A stretch of DNA of 64,000 nucleotides from Pleomorphomonas carboxyditropha (GTDB lineage Bacteria > Pseudomonadota > Alphaproteobacteria > Rhizobiales > Pleomorphomonadaceae), in the NCBI RefSeq assembly GCF_002770725.1, contig NZ_NQVN01000017.1, forward strand, positions 50,910 through 114,909, in the 5' to 3' direction. Positions 19,028 to 27,848 of this stretch are shown here, one piece after another. Below the pieces are notes generated by a model. That model was not told the origin of the DNA. It ran no database searches and worked only from the letters and a program-made list of their open reading frames with translations. How positions within the stretch are numbered: the stretch's first letter is position 1; the number at the start of each line of letters is the position of its first letter. Both the position numbers and the translations under genes were made by a program.

Positions 19028-20875
19028 ATGAGCCGTTTCCGTCTGCCCCGTGCCGTTTTCCATCCCTCCGACGCCGGCGCCATTGCCGAGCCGCTGCCGG
19101 AGTGGGACCTGTCGGCGCTCTATGCGTCTCCGGACGATCCGGCCATCGAACGCGACATCCAGGCGGCGGCCGATGCCGCCGCCGACCTGGCCGGCCGCGC
19201 CAAGGGCCGGATCGAGGCGCTTCTGAAGGCGCCGGACGGCGCCGCCGCCTTCGCCGCGCTGATCGCCGACTACGAGAAGCTGCAGGATCTTCTGGGCAAG
19301 GTGATGTCCTATGCCGGCCTGCTCTATTCGGGCGACACCACCGATCCGCGGCGCATGAAGTTCTACGGCGACGTGCAGGAGAAGATCACCGCCATCTCCT
19401 CGGGCCTGCTGTTCTTCGAGCTGGAGATCAACCGCATCGACGACGGCCTGATCGAAGCCGGCTTCGCCGAACCGGCGCTCGCCCATTACCGGCCGTGGCT
19501 GACCGACATCCGCCTCGACAAGCCCTACCAGCTCGAGGACCGGGTGGAGGAGCTGTTCCACGAGAAGTCGATCACCGCCTATTCGGCCTGGAACCGGCTG
19601 TTCGACGAGACCATCGCCGGCCTGCGCTTCCCGGTGGACGGCGAGGAGCTCGCCATCGAGCCGACGCTGCACCTGTTGCAGGAGGCCGACCCGGCCAAGC
19701 GCAAGGCGGCGGCCGAGGCGCTCGGCAAGGTGTTCGGCGACAACATCGGCATCTTCGCCCGCATCACCAACACGCTGGCGAAGGACAAGGAAATCTCCGA
19801 CCGCTGGCGCGGCTTCAAGGACATCGCCGATTCGCGCCATCTCGCCAACCGCGTCGAGCGGGAGGTGGTCGATGCGCTGGTCGAGGCGGTGCGGGCGGCC
19901 TATCCGCGGCTCAGCCATCGCTACTACCAGCTCAAGGCGCGCTGGATGGGCGGCCCGACCATGCCCTACTGGGACCGCAACGCGCCGCTGCCCGGCGCCG
20001 TCACCCGGCAGGTGCCGTGGCCGGAGGCCAGGGCGACGGTGCTCGACGCCTATGCCCGCTTCTCGCCGAGGATGGCCGATATCGCCCGCCGCTTCTTCGA
20101 CGAGCGGTGGATCGACGCGCCGGTGCGGCCGGGCAAGTCGCCGGGCGCCTTCGCCCATCCGACGGTGCCGTCGGCGCATCCCTACGTGCTGCTCAACTAT
20201 CTCGGCCGGACGCGCGACGTGATGACGCTCGCCCACGAGCTCGGCCACGGCGTGCACCAGGTGCTGGCCGGCCGGCAGGGGGCGCTGATGGCGCCGACGC
20301 CGCTGACGCTGGCCGAGACCGCCTCGGTGTTCGGCGAGATGCTGACCTTCCGCTCGCTGCTCGACAAGGCGGCGACGCCGGCCGAGAAGCGGACGCTGCT
20401 CGCCTCCAAGGTCGAGGACATGCTCAACACGGTGGTGCGGCAGATCGCCTTCTATTCCTTCGAGCGCAAGGTGCACGCCGCCCGCCGCGAGGGCGAGCTG
20501 ACCGCCGACCGCATCAACGAGGCCTGGCTATCCGTGCAGGGCGAGAGCCTGGGGCCGGCCATCACCTTCGGGCCGGGCTACGAGACCTTCTGGGCCTATA
20601 TCCCGCACTTCATCCACTCGCCGTTCTACGTCTACGCCTATGCCTTCGGCGACTGCCTGGTGAACTCGCTCTACGCCGTGTTCGAGACGGCCGGGGCCGG
20701 TTTCCAGGACAAGTATTTCGCCATGCTGGAGGCCGGCGGCACCAAGCACCACAAGGAGCTCCTGGCGCCGTTCGGCCTCGACGCCACCGATCCGGCCTTC
20801 TGGCAGATGGGCCTTTCGGTGATCGAGCGGATGATCGGCGAGCTCGAGGTGCTCGACGCGGGCACCGGCCGGTAG
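19028..20875 (+). CDS. M3-family oligoendopeptidase F (PepF)
   Basis: PepF cleaves short peptides in the cytosol. The 615-aa protein from the ATG at 19028 carries the zinc motif HELGH (in AHELGHGVHQ, about residue 405) with the downstream Glu in LAETASVFGEML, and C-terminal conserved segments such as FIHSPFYVYAYAFGDC. Length fits the family. An upstream in-frame start at 18968 would add 20 residues unlike PepF. It is transcribed alone, divergent from the response regulator, and ends before a strong terminator. Confidence 0.93.
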   Translation: MSRFRLPRAVFHPSDAGAIAEPLPEWDLSALYASPDDPAIERDIQAAADAAADLAGRAKGRIEALLKAPDGAAAFAALIADYEKLQDLLGKVMSYAGLLYSGDTTDPRRMKFYGDVQEKITAISSGLLFFELEINRIDDGLIEAGFAEPALAHYRPWLTDIRLDKPYQLEDRVEELFHEKSITAYSAWNRLFDETIAGLRFPVDGEELAIEPTLHLLQEADPAKRKAAAEALGKVFGDNIGIFARITNTLAKDKEISDRWRGFKDIADSRHLANRVEREVVDALVEAVRAAYPRLSHRYYQLKARWMGGPTMPYWDRNAPLPGAVTRQVPWPEARATVLDAYARFSPRMADIARRFFDERWIDAPVRPGKSPGAFAHPTVPSAHPYVLLNYLGRTRDVMTLAHELGHGVHQVLAGRQGALMAPTPLTLAETASVFGEMLTFRSLLDKAATPAEKRTLLASKVEDMLNTVVRQIAFYSFERKVHAARREGELTADRINEAWLSVQGESLGPAITFGPGYETFWAYIPHFIHSPFYVYAYAFGDCLVNSLYAVFETAGAGFQDKYFAMLEAGGTKHHKELLAPFGLDATDPAFWQMGLSVIERMIGELEVLDAGTGR

Positions 20876-20930
20876 AAATGTCGGCGTCGACCACCCATCG
20901 TTGATAAGTATTTGCGCGCAAACACAATAA

Positions 20931-20955
20931 ACCCGCCGGTCCGTCGGCGGGTTTT
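20931..20955 (+). terminator. Intrinsic terminator after pepF
   Basis: ACCCGCCG (20931-20938) and CGGCGGGT (20945-20952) form a tight hairpin followed by TTTTCCCTTTT. The rest of the 306-bp spacer up to pntAA (20956-21181) shows no gene and should hold the pnt promoter. Confidence 0.85.
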
Positions 20956-21181
20956 CCCTTTTGGGTCAACTACCTATGACCGGGAGCGCTCGGACCGGTT
21001 GTGGATTGCCGTCGTTCGGCGCCCGAAGGTTACGTTGCATTACGCAAGCAAAAGGCTCTAGGAGTTTTTCCGGAGGTCCTGCCGGCCTCGGCCTGCGTTC
21101 CGGGGAGGGAAGGCGGGAAGGGAGTCCCAGGGGCGGCTCTCCCGATGCTGGCGCACGAGAGAGACACCCTGGAGAAGCTCA

Positions 21182-22315
21182 ATGAAGATTGCGGTGTTGA
21201 AAGAACCCGATCCCGAGGAGGGGCGCGTTGCCATCACGCCCGAGACGGCCAAGCGTTTCATCGGCCTTGGCGCCACGGTGCTGGTGGAAGCCGGCGCGGG
21301 GGTGCGGTCGCTCATCCTGGACTTCGACTATTCGATGGTCGGCGCCGTGGTGGCGGAAACGGCCGCCGATGCGGTCGGCGATGCCGACGTCGTGCTGACG
21401 GTGCGGCGTCCGTCGCAGGATATCCTCAGCCATCTCAAGAAGGGCGCGCTCGCCATCGCCATGATGGATCCTTACGGCGACGATGCCGCCATCAAGGCCA
21501 TGGCCGACACCGGCGTCACCGCCTTCGCCATGGAGTTCATGCCGCGCATCACCCGCGCCCAGGTGATGGACGTGCTGTCGAGCCAGGCCAACCTCGCCGG
21601 CTACCAGGCGGTGATCGACGCCTCCTACGAATATGGCCGCGCCATTCCGATGATGATGACGGCGGCCGGCACGGTGCCGGCGGCGCGCGTCTTCGTGATG
21701 GGCGCCGGCGTCGCCGGCCTGCAGGCCATCGCCACCGCCCGCCGCCTCGGCGCCGTGGTGACGGCGACCGACGTGCGGCCGGCCGCCAAGGAGCAGGTGG
21801 AAAGCCTCGGCGCCAAGTTCGTCGCCGTCGAGGACGAGGAGTTCAAGCAGGCCGAGACGGCGGCGGGCTACGCCAAGCCGATGTCGGCCGAATACCAGGC
21901 CAAGCAGGCGGCGCTGGTCGCCGAGCACATCAAGAAGCAGGACATCGTCATCACCACGGCGCTGATTCCCGGCCGGCCGGCGCCGCGCCTGGTCTCCGCC
22001 GACATGGTGAAGTCGATGAAGCCCGGCTCGGTGATCGTCGACCTCGCGGTCGAGCGCGGCGGCAACGTCGCGGGGGCCAAGCTCGGCGAGGTGGTGACGA
22101 CGCCGGAAGGCATCCGCATCGTCGGCCACAAGAACGTGCCCGGCCGCATCGCCGCCACCGCCTCCCAGCTCTATGCCAAGAACCTTTTCACCTTCGTCGA
22201 GACGCTGGTCGACAAGAAGGAGAAGGTTCTCGCCGTCAACTGGGACGACGAGCTCGTCAAGGCGACCGCGCTGACGCGCGACGGCGCCGTCATCCATCCC
22301 GCTTTCCTGAACTGA
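21182..22315 (+). CDS. pntAA: NAD(P) transhydrogenase subunit alpha part 1
   Basis: This soluble dI component binds NAD(H) in the proton-translocating transhydrogenase, which makes NADPH from NADH. The 377-aa product starts MKIAVLKEPDPEEGRVAIT and shows the alanine-dehydrogenase-like fold with the NAD site MGAGVAGLQAIATARRLGA, followed by TDVRPAAKEQ. Length is right for the stand-alone alpha-1 subunit found in alphaproteobacteria. It leads an operon with pntAB (15-bp gap) and pntB. Confidence 0.96.
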   Translation: MKIAVLKEPDPEEGRVAITPETAKRFIGLGATVLVEAGAGVRSLILDFDYSMVGAVVAETAADAVGDADVVLTVRRPSQDILSHLKKGALAIAMMDPYGDDAAIKAMADTGVTAFAMEFMPRITRAQVMDVLSSQANLAGYQAVIDASYEYGRAIPMMMTAAGTVPAARVFVMGAGVAGLQAIATARRLGAVVTATDVRPAAKEQVESLGAKFVAVEDEEFKQAETAAGYAKPMSAEYQAKQAALVAEHIKKQDIVITTALIPGRPAPRLVSADMVKSMKPGSVIVDLAVERGGNVAGAKLGEVVTTPEGIRIVGHKNVPGRIAATASQLYAKNLFTFVETLVDKKEKVLAVNWDDELVKATALTRDGAVIHPAFLN

Positions 22316-22330
22316 CGCGGAGACTATCCG

Positions 22331-22810
22331 ATGTCCTCTATGCTCACGGCCGATCAGGCCCTTGAACAGGCGCGCCAGGCCGCCCGCGCCGCCGCCGAGG
22401 CGGCCCGCGCCGCCGAAGCCGCCGCCAACGCCGCCGCCGATGCCGTCGCTTCCGGCCAGGCGGGCGCCGCCGCCGACGGGCTGGGCGCCGCCGCCCACGC
22501 TCTGTCCGGCGGGGTGATCGATCCCTTCGTGTTCCGCCTCTCCATCTTCGTGCTGGCGATCTTCGTCGGCTACTACGTGGTGTGGTCGGTGACGCCGGCC
22601 CTGCATACGCCGCTGATGGCGGTGACCAACGCCATCTCCTCGGTGATCATCGTCGGCGCCTTGCTCGCCGTCGGCGTCGAGTTCCTGGCGCCCGGCACCG
22701 GCGTGTCGCGCGGCTTCGGCTTCGTCGCCGTCGTCCTGGCGTCGGTGAACATCTTCGGTGGCTTCCTGGTCACCAGCCGCATGCTCGCCATGTACAAGAA
22801 GAAGCATTGA
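22331..22810 (+). CDS. pntAB: NAD(P) transhydrogenase subunit alpha part 2
   Basis: This is the small membrane part of the alpha subunit in split transhydrogenases. The 159-aa product has three hydrophobic segments (about residues 66-88, 95-118, 126-150), with the family core [18 protein letters not shown]. The first about 60 residues are an extension of mostly Ala, Glu and Arg in helical repeats ([15 protein letters not shown]), which is longer than the usual start of this subunit. The gene lies between pntAA and pntB in one operon. Confidence 0.93.
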   Translation: MSSMLTADQALEQARQAARAAAEAARAAEAAANAAADAVASGQAGAAADGLGAAAHALSGGVIDPFVFRLSIFVLAIFVGYYVVWSVTPALHTPLMAVTNAISSVIIVGALLAVGVEFLAPGTGVSRGFGFVAVVLASVNIFGGFLVTSRMLAMYKKKH

Positions 22811-22820
22811 GGGGACGGAC

Positions 22821-24215
22821 ATGACCGCCAATATCTCCGCCGTCCTCTATCTCGTCTCGGGGGCGCTGTTCATCCTGGCGCTCCGGGGGCTCTCCAGCCC
22901 GGTGACGGCCCGGCGCGGCAACCTCCTGGGCATGCTCGGCATGGCGATCGCCATCGTCACGACGCTGGCCTCGATCAAGCCGTCGTTCGGCGCCTACGCG
23001 CTGATCGTCGTCGGCCTCGCCATCGGTGGCGGCGTCGGCGCCTTCATCGCCCGCAAGATCGCCATGACGGCCATGCCGCAACTGGTCGCCGCCTTCCACA
23101 GCCTCGTCGGCCTCGCCGCCGTGCTGGTGGCCGCCGCCGCGCTCTACGCGCCGGAAGCCTTCGGCATCGGCCTGCCCGGCTCGATCCACGGCCAGGCGCT
23201 GATCGAGATGAGCCTCGGCGTCGCCATCGGTGCCGTCACCTTTACCGGCTCGGTGATCGCCTTCCTGAAGCTCGATGGCCGGATGAGCGGCAAGCCGATC
23301 ATCCTGCCGTTCCGGCACCTCGTCAACGCGGCGCTGGCCGTGCTGTTGGTGGTATTGATCGTGCTCCTGGTCAACACGGAAAGCCACTTCGTGTTCTGGC
23401 TGATCGTGCTGGTGTCGCTGGCCTTCGGCGGCCTGATCATCATCCCGATCGGCGGCGCCGACATGCCGGTGGTCGTCTCGATGCTGAACAGCTACTCGGG
23501 CTGGGCGGCGGCCGGCATCGGCTTCACCTTGGGCAACACGGCGCTGATCGTCACCGGCGCGCTGGTCGGCTCGTCGGGCGCCATCCTCTCCTACATCATG
23601 TGCAAGGGCATGAACCGGTCGTTCATCTCGGTGATCCTCGGCGGCTTCGGCGGCGAGACCGCGGCGGCCGGCGGCGAGGTGGAGCAGCGGCCGGTCAAGC
23701 AGGGCTCGGCCGAGGACGCCGCCTTCATCATGAAGAACGCCTCCAAGGTGATCATCGTGCCGGGCTACGGCATGGCGGTGGCCCAGGCGCAGCACGCGCT
23801 GAGGGAGATGGCCGACAAGCTGAAGGCGGAGGGCGTCGAGGTGAAATACGCCATCCATCCGGTGGCCGGCCGCATGCCCGGCCACATGAACGTGCTCTTG
23901 GCCGAGGCGTCGGTGCCCTACGACGAGGTGTTCGAGCTCGAGGACATCAACTCGGAGTTCGCGCAGGCCGACGTCGCCTTCGTCATCGGTGCCAACGACG
24001 TCACCAACCCTGCCGCCAAGACCGACAAGGCGTCGCCGATCTATGGCATGCCGATCCTCGACGTCGAGAAGGCGGGCACGGTGCTGTTCGTCAAGCGCGG
24101 CATGGGCTCGGGCTACGCCGGCGTCGAGAACGAGCTGTTCTTCCGCGACAACACCATGATGCTGTTCGCCGACGCCAAGAAGATGGTCGAAACCATCGTC
24201 AAGAACCTCGAATGA
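22821..24215 (+). CDS. pntB: NAD(P) transhydrogenase subunit beta
   Basis: PntB supplies most of the proton channel and the NADPH-binding dIII domain. From the ATG at 22821, preceded by GAGGGGACGG, the protein is 464 aa with about nine membrane helices, then the NADP site VIIVPGYGMAVAQAQ, and the conserved HPVAGRMPGHMNVLLAEA and GANDVTNPAA. Length is typical. It starts 10 bp after pntAB and is followed by a terminator at 24242. Confidence 0.97.
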   Translation: MTANISAVLYLVSGALFILALRGLSSPVTARRGNLLGMLGMAIAIVTTLASIKPSFGAYALIVVGLAIGGGVGAFIARKIAMTAMPQLVAAFHSLVGLAAVLVAAAALYAPEAFGIGLPGSIHGQALIEMSLGVAIGAVTFTGSVIAFLKLDGRMSGKPIILPFRHLVNAALAVLLVVLIVLLVNTESHFVFWLIVLVSLAFGGLIIIPIGGADMPVVVSMLNSYSGWAAAGIGFTLGNTALIVTGALVGSSGAILSYIMCKGMNRSFISVILGGFGGETAAAGGEVEQRPVKQGSAEDAAFIMKNASKVIIVPGYGMAVAQAQHALREMADKLKAEGVEVKYAIHPVAGRMPGHMNVLLAEASVPYDEVFELEDINSEFAQADVAFVIGANDVTNPAAKTDKASPIYGMPILDVEKAGTVLFVKRGMGSGYAGVENELFFRDNTMMLFADAKKMVETIVKNLE

Positions 24216-24241
24216 GGATCGGGACGGGTTGAAAAAGAAAG

Positions 24242-24272
24242 GGGCCGTCGCGGCATACGCGGCGGCCCTTTT
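24242..24272 (+). terminator. Intrinsic terminator after pntB
   Basis: GGGCCGTCGCG (24242-24252) pairs with CGCGGCGGCCC (24258-24268), with one G-T pair, and TTTT follows. It is flanked by A-rich sequence upstream. Confidence 0.85.
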
Positions 24273-24375
24273 GCTTCGGGCCGCATGGCCATGGAAAATG
24301 CCCCGGGCGAGACGCACCCGTTTGCCACAGGCGTGGAAGGCCGGATCAATCTCTCCGGCTTGAAGAAGGCGAGAT

Positions 24376-25140
24376 TCAGGTCCCGATGCGGGCGGCGATC
24401 CGTTCCCTATGCTGGGCGACTTTTGCCACCAGCGTCTTTTCGGTGCGCTTGAAGCGCTGGATCGGCATCGGCACGGAAATGGCGAACGAATTGCCGGTTC
24501 CATCGCGCAGAGCAAATCCTATTGCGCCGATGCCGGGCGAGTTCTCCTCGCGGTCGAAGCCGAACCCGCCGGCGCGGGCCTCCTCGATCTCGCGCCACAG
24601 CCGCGGCTCGTCGGTGAGCGGGCGGTCGGGATGCTCGCGGAGGCTGCGCTCGATAGACCGCCGCGCCTCCTCCGGCGTCATCAGCGCCAGCAACGCCTTA
24701 CCGTTGGCGGTGCAATGCAACGGGAAGCGCTCGCCGATCACCGTGACCACCGTGAGCCGGCGCTTGCCCGGAACCTGGTCGATGAACACGGCGCTGCCGC
24801 CGCGCAGGATGGCAAGGTCGACGGTGTCCTCGATGTCGCGGTTGATGTCGACCAGGAACGGCCTAAGGATGCGCTTGATGTCGTAGTCGGCGGCGGCGGC
24901 GAGCTGCAGAATGGCCGGGCCGAGGCGCACCTTGCCGTTCGGCGTCGCCGCCATCAGCAACCCCTCCTCGGCGAGCGCGGTGACGATGCGGTAGACGGTC
25001 GAGCGCGGCAGCGACACGTCCTTGGCGATCTCGGCCAGGCTGAGGCCGTCCTGCACGCCCTCCAGCGCCCGCAGGATGGCCGCCGCCCGCGCAATCACCT
25101 GAATGCCGCCTCTATCGGCGGCCATAGGCACGTCGGTCAT
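24376..25140 (-). CDS. IclR-family transcriptional regulator
   Basis: The 254-aa protein from the ATG at 25140 has an N-terminal winged helix (LSLAEIAKDVSLPRSTVYRI) and a C-terminal effector-binding domain with ALLALMTPEEARR and GIGAIGFALRDG. IclR proteins commonly control aromatic-compound and acyl catabolism. It lies next to the MFS gene and the putative phloroglucinol block, so it is the likely regulator, sensing a pathway compound; this is inferred from position. The frame is open for 50 more codons upstream, but they do not look like IclR. Confidence 0.92.
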   Translation of the reverse strand: MTDVPMAADRGGIQVIARAAAILRALEGVQDGLSLAEIAKDVSLPRSTVYRIVTALAEEGLLMAATPNGKVRLGPAILQLAAAADYDIKRILRPFLVDINRDIEDTVDLAILRGGSAVFIDQVPGKRRLTVVTVIGERFPLHCTANGKALLALMTPEEARRSIERSLREHPDRPLTDEPRLWREIEEARAGGFGFDREENSPGIGAIGFALRDGTGNSFAISVPMPIQRFKRTEKTLVAKVAQHRERIAARIGT

Positions 25141-25267
25141 TTCTGCTTCGCCTTTCGAGATTACTGCCCGCTTCGTGGCTGCGCTCTTGGCTAACGCGGC
25201 GCAGCGACGTTGACAAGCACTATGTAGGCAAAGGCGACGCGCGTGGAATGCAGAGGCACGGGTCGAC

Positions 25268-25304
25268 AAAGGAAAGGACGGGCGCGGCAAGGCCGCGCCC
25301 GTCC
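25268..25304 (-). terminator. Intrinsic terminator after the MFS gene
   Basis: A perfect 13-bp stem (25276-25288 with 25292-25304, loop of 3 nt) is followed on the minus strand by TTTCCTTT. It ends the MFS transcript and separates it from the iclR gene promoter. Confidence 0.88.
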
Positions 25305-25358
25305 TCGTTCGGATTTCCGTTCACGTCCTGGGACGAGACAAGCTCCCGGTCGCCGGGG

Positions 25359-26684
25359 TCAATGGTGGCCGGCGGGCACCGACGCGTCGAGCTTGCCCTT
25401 GCAGGTATCGGTGATGAAGAAGATCATCGCAGCGCCGACGAAATCCAGGAAGATGAAGAAAATGTAGGCGGCGTCGTATTCCCCGGTCCATTTCAGACTG
25501 GCGGCGATGACGGCGAAGCAGCACACCCGGAACAGGCAGGCGATGGTGGAGATCACCCGGTTGGCGGCGGCGAAGTCGTAGCGGCCGTAAACCGAGCCGA
25601 CCTGCGATGTCGCCAGCTCCTTGATGCCGGCGATGCTCATGCCGACGAGCAGCAGGGTGAAGTAGGTGAAGAGGTCGCTGCCGCGCACCAGGAGGCAGGC
25701 ATGGGTGACGGCGAAGAAGAAGGCGTAGACGATGGACGTGCGCCGGGTGCCGAAGCGGACGTCGAACCAGCCCCAGACATACGAGAACAGGGCGCAGAAG
25801 AAGGCGGCGGTGGTGAACATCCAGATCGCCGTCGACTGGTCGTAGCCGACCGATATCAGCCGCGGCACGAGCTGGGAGACGACGCCGATGTCGACCAACC
25901 ACAGCACGCCGTAGCCGAGCGAGATCAGCCACATGTCCTTGTCGCGCAGCAGGACCGGGATGGTGAACGGGCTCTTGTAGTTCTCCAGTTCGGCCAGGTT
26001 GGCGGCGAGCTGCTCACGCGACACCGGCTCGTTGTCGGGGTAAAGGCCGAGTTCCTCCGGCGTGTTGCGCACCCAGACGATGGCGGCCAGTCCGACAGCG
26101 ATCAGCGCCAGGCCGCAGGCGGCGTAGCCGTTCTGCGTACCGAGGCCGCGGAACAGGAACACCATGATCGGCACCAGCGTCGCCGTGCACAACGACATGC
26201 CCATGGTCGCCCAGCCGAGCGCCAGACCCTTCTTGCGCGGGAACCATGTATTGAGCAGCGTGCCTGGCACGTTGAAGCAGACGCCGGTAGCCAGGAAGTT
26301 GAGCAGCGTCAGGCCAATGGCGTACTCGATGTAGGTGGTGACGCGGCCGAACCAGATTAGCGTCACGCCGAGCAGGATGAGTCCGACGACGGCGACCAGC
26401 TTGGCGCCCCTGCGGCTGATCAGCTCGGCGATGGCCAGCGAGCCGATGACGCCGAGCCAGCCGGCGGGAGTGGAGAACGCCAGGAGCGTAGCAAAGTCCC
26501 AGCCGTGCAGGTCGACGAAGCTCTGCACGATGACATTGAGGCCGTCGGCGGTCCAGGCGGCGAAGTTATAGTACATGATGAGCGCGAAGCCGACCATCGA
26601 CCAGCCGCGCGCGCCGAAATTGCTGTTGACGCCGGCGTGGGCCGGCCGGGCCGCGGGCTGCGCGGCGTAAGCATCTGTGGGCAT
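25359..26684 (-). CDS. MFS carrier, oxalate/formate-antiporter-like
   Basis: A 441-aa integral membrane protein with about twelve hydrophobic helices, typical of the major facilitator superfamily. Segments such as FNVPGTLLNTWFPRKKGLAL and WVRNTPEELGLYPDNEP resemble the OFA and organic-anion MFS groups. The ATG at 26684 has AGGAGGAAAC just upstream. Between the iclR gene and the BKACE operon, it is a good candidate for the importer of the aromatic or polyketide-like substrate of this block, but the substrate cannot be read from the sequence. Confidence 0.88.
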   Translation of the reverse strand: MPTDAYAAQPAARPAHAGVNSNFGARGWSMVGFALIMYYNFAAWTADGLNVIVQSFVDLHGWDFATLLAFSTPAGWLGVIGSLAIAELISRRGAKLVAVVGLILLGVTLIWFGRVTTYIEYAIGLTLLNFLATGVCFNVPGTLLNTWFPRKKGLALGWATMGMSLCTATLVPIMVFLFRGLGTQNGYAACGLALIAVGLAAIVWVRNTPEELGLYPDNEPVSREQLAANLAELENYKSPFTIPVLLRDKDMWLISLGYGVLWLVDIGVVSQLVPRLISVGYDQSTAIWMFTTAAFFCALFSYVWGWFDVRFGTRRTSIVYAFFFAVTHACLLVRGSDLFTYFTLLLVGMSIAGIKELATSQVGSVYGRYDFAAANRVISTIACLFRVCCFAVIAASLKWTGEYDAAYIFFIFLDFVGAAMIFFITDTCKGKLDASVPAGHH

Positions 26685-26904
26685 CGTTTCCTCCTGGTTC
26701 GCTGTGGCCTTTTCCAGGCTCTATCTCGCCCGCTCACGCCGGCGGTTCGCGTGTTGTCTGACCACATTGCGGTACATTCGATTTGCGATACGAGATTAAC
26801 TCTTGCGGCGGCATCGTCAATCGCCGCCGCATCCCGATGGAAGAAATACAGACTAGACATTGGTATATGCTGAAATGAAATGCAGTTCAGATAATAGAGA
26901 TAAA

Positions 26905-26935
26905 GCAAACATCTCGCGGCACGAAGTGTCGCGAG
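26905..26935 (-). terminator. Candidate terminator after the BKACE operon
   Basis: On the minus strand, an imperfect hairpin (26927-26935 with 26913-26921, 8 of 9 pairs, 5-nt loop) is followed by ATGTTTGCTTT. It lies 43 bp past the BKACE stop. The T-run is broken. Confidence 0.45.
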
Positions 26936-26977
26936 CGTCTGTTCGTAATAATTCTTTTCTTCAGGCTGCGCCTGTCC

Positions 26978-27808
26978 TCAGGTGGCAGGGCGGCGCAGGT
27001 CGAGAATCTCCCTGGCGTCGGCGGGGCCGGCGACCTCGCGGTCGGCCTCGCGGACGAGGCGCGCGGCGCGGGCAACGAACTCGGCGTTGTTCTTCGCCAG
27101 CCGCCCCTTGCCGATATAGACGTTGTCCTCCATGCCGACGCGCACATGACCGCCGAGCGCGATGGCGGTCATCAGCACCGGCAAGTGGCCGGCGCCGATG
27201 CCGAGCGCCGACCAGGGAGTGCCCTCGGGCAGCAGGTTCTTCAGGTAGACGAGGTTGTCGACGGTGGCGGCGGTCCCGCCGGCGGCGCCGAGCACGAACT
27301 GGTAGTAGGCCGGCGCCTTCAGGATGCCCTTCTTGATGTAATAGGCCGAGGTGTAGAACATGCCGGCGTCGAACACCTCGATCTCCGGCTTGACGCCGTT
27401 GTCGTTCATCACCGCCGCCAGCTTCTCAAGGAAGGCCGGGTGGTTGATGAACAGCGTCGAATGCATCCAGTTCATCGACCCGGCGTCGTAGGAGGCGAGC
27501 TCCGGCTTCAGCGCCGCCACGTGGATCATGCGCGTTTCGTCGGTGGCGTTGAGGTCGCCGGACGTGGTGAGGTTGAGCGCGATGTCGCAGCGCTCGCGGA
27601 TCAGCCCGACCGTCTCGGTGAAGCGGCCGATATCCATGGTGCCGCGGCCCGCGTCGTCGCGCATGTGCAGGTGGGCGATGGCGGCGCCGGCCTGCCAGCA
27701 CTCGTAAACGTCGTCGGCGATCTCGCGCGGCGTCATGGGAACGGCCGGATTGTGCTCCTTGGTCGGGAAGGCGCCGGTCGGGGCGACGGTGATGATGGTC
27801 TTGGCCAT
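26978..27808 (-). CDS. BKACE (DUF849) beta-keto acid cleavage enzyme; candidate triacetate acetoacetate-lyase
   Basis: BKACE enzymes are Zn-dependent TIM barrels that join a beta-keto acid to acetyl-CoA and release acetoacetate plus a new acyl-CoA. The 276-aa product shows the family metal site AAIAHLHMRDD (HxH), a strand with EVFDAGM, and the end-of-barrel HVRVGMEDNVYIGKG. In the anaerobic phloroglucinol pathway, a member of this family splits triacetate (3,5-dioxohexanoate) into acetoacetate and acetoacetyl-CoA. The neighbours here fit that role, but the same fold also serves lysine and carnitine breakdown, so the substrate is inferred. It is the last gene of its operon. Confidence 0.88.
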   Translation of the reverse strand: MAKTIITVAPTGAFPTKEHNPAVPMTPREIADDVYECWQAGAAIAHLHMRDDAGRGTMDIGRFTETVGLIRERCDIALNLTTSGDLNATDETRMIHVAALKPELASYDAGSMNWMHSTLFINHPAFLEKLAAVMNDNGVKPEIEVFDAGMFYTSAYYIKKGILKAPAYYQFVLGAAGGTAATVDNLVYLKNLLPEGTPWSALGIGAGHLPVLMTAIALGGHVRVGMEDNVYIGKGRLAKNNAEFVARAARLVREADREVAGPADAREILDLRRPAT

Positions 27809-27848
27809 GTCTCTGGTCCTCGGGCAGGCGGAAGGGAAGGAAGACGCC

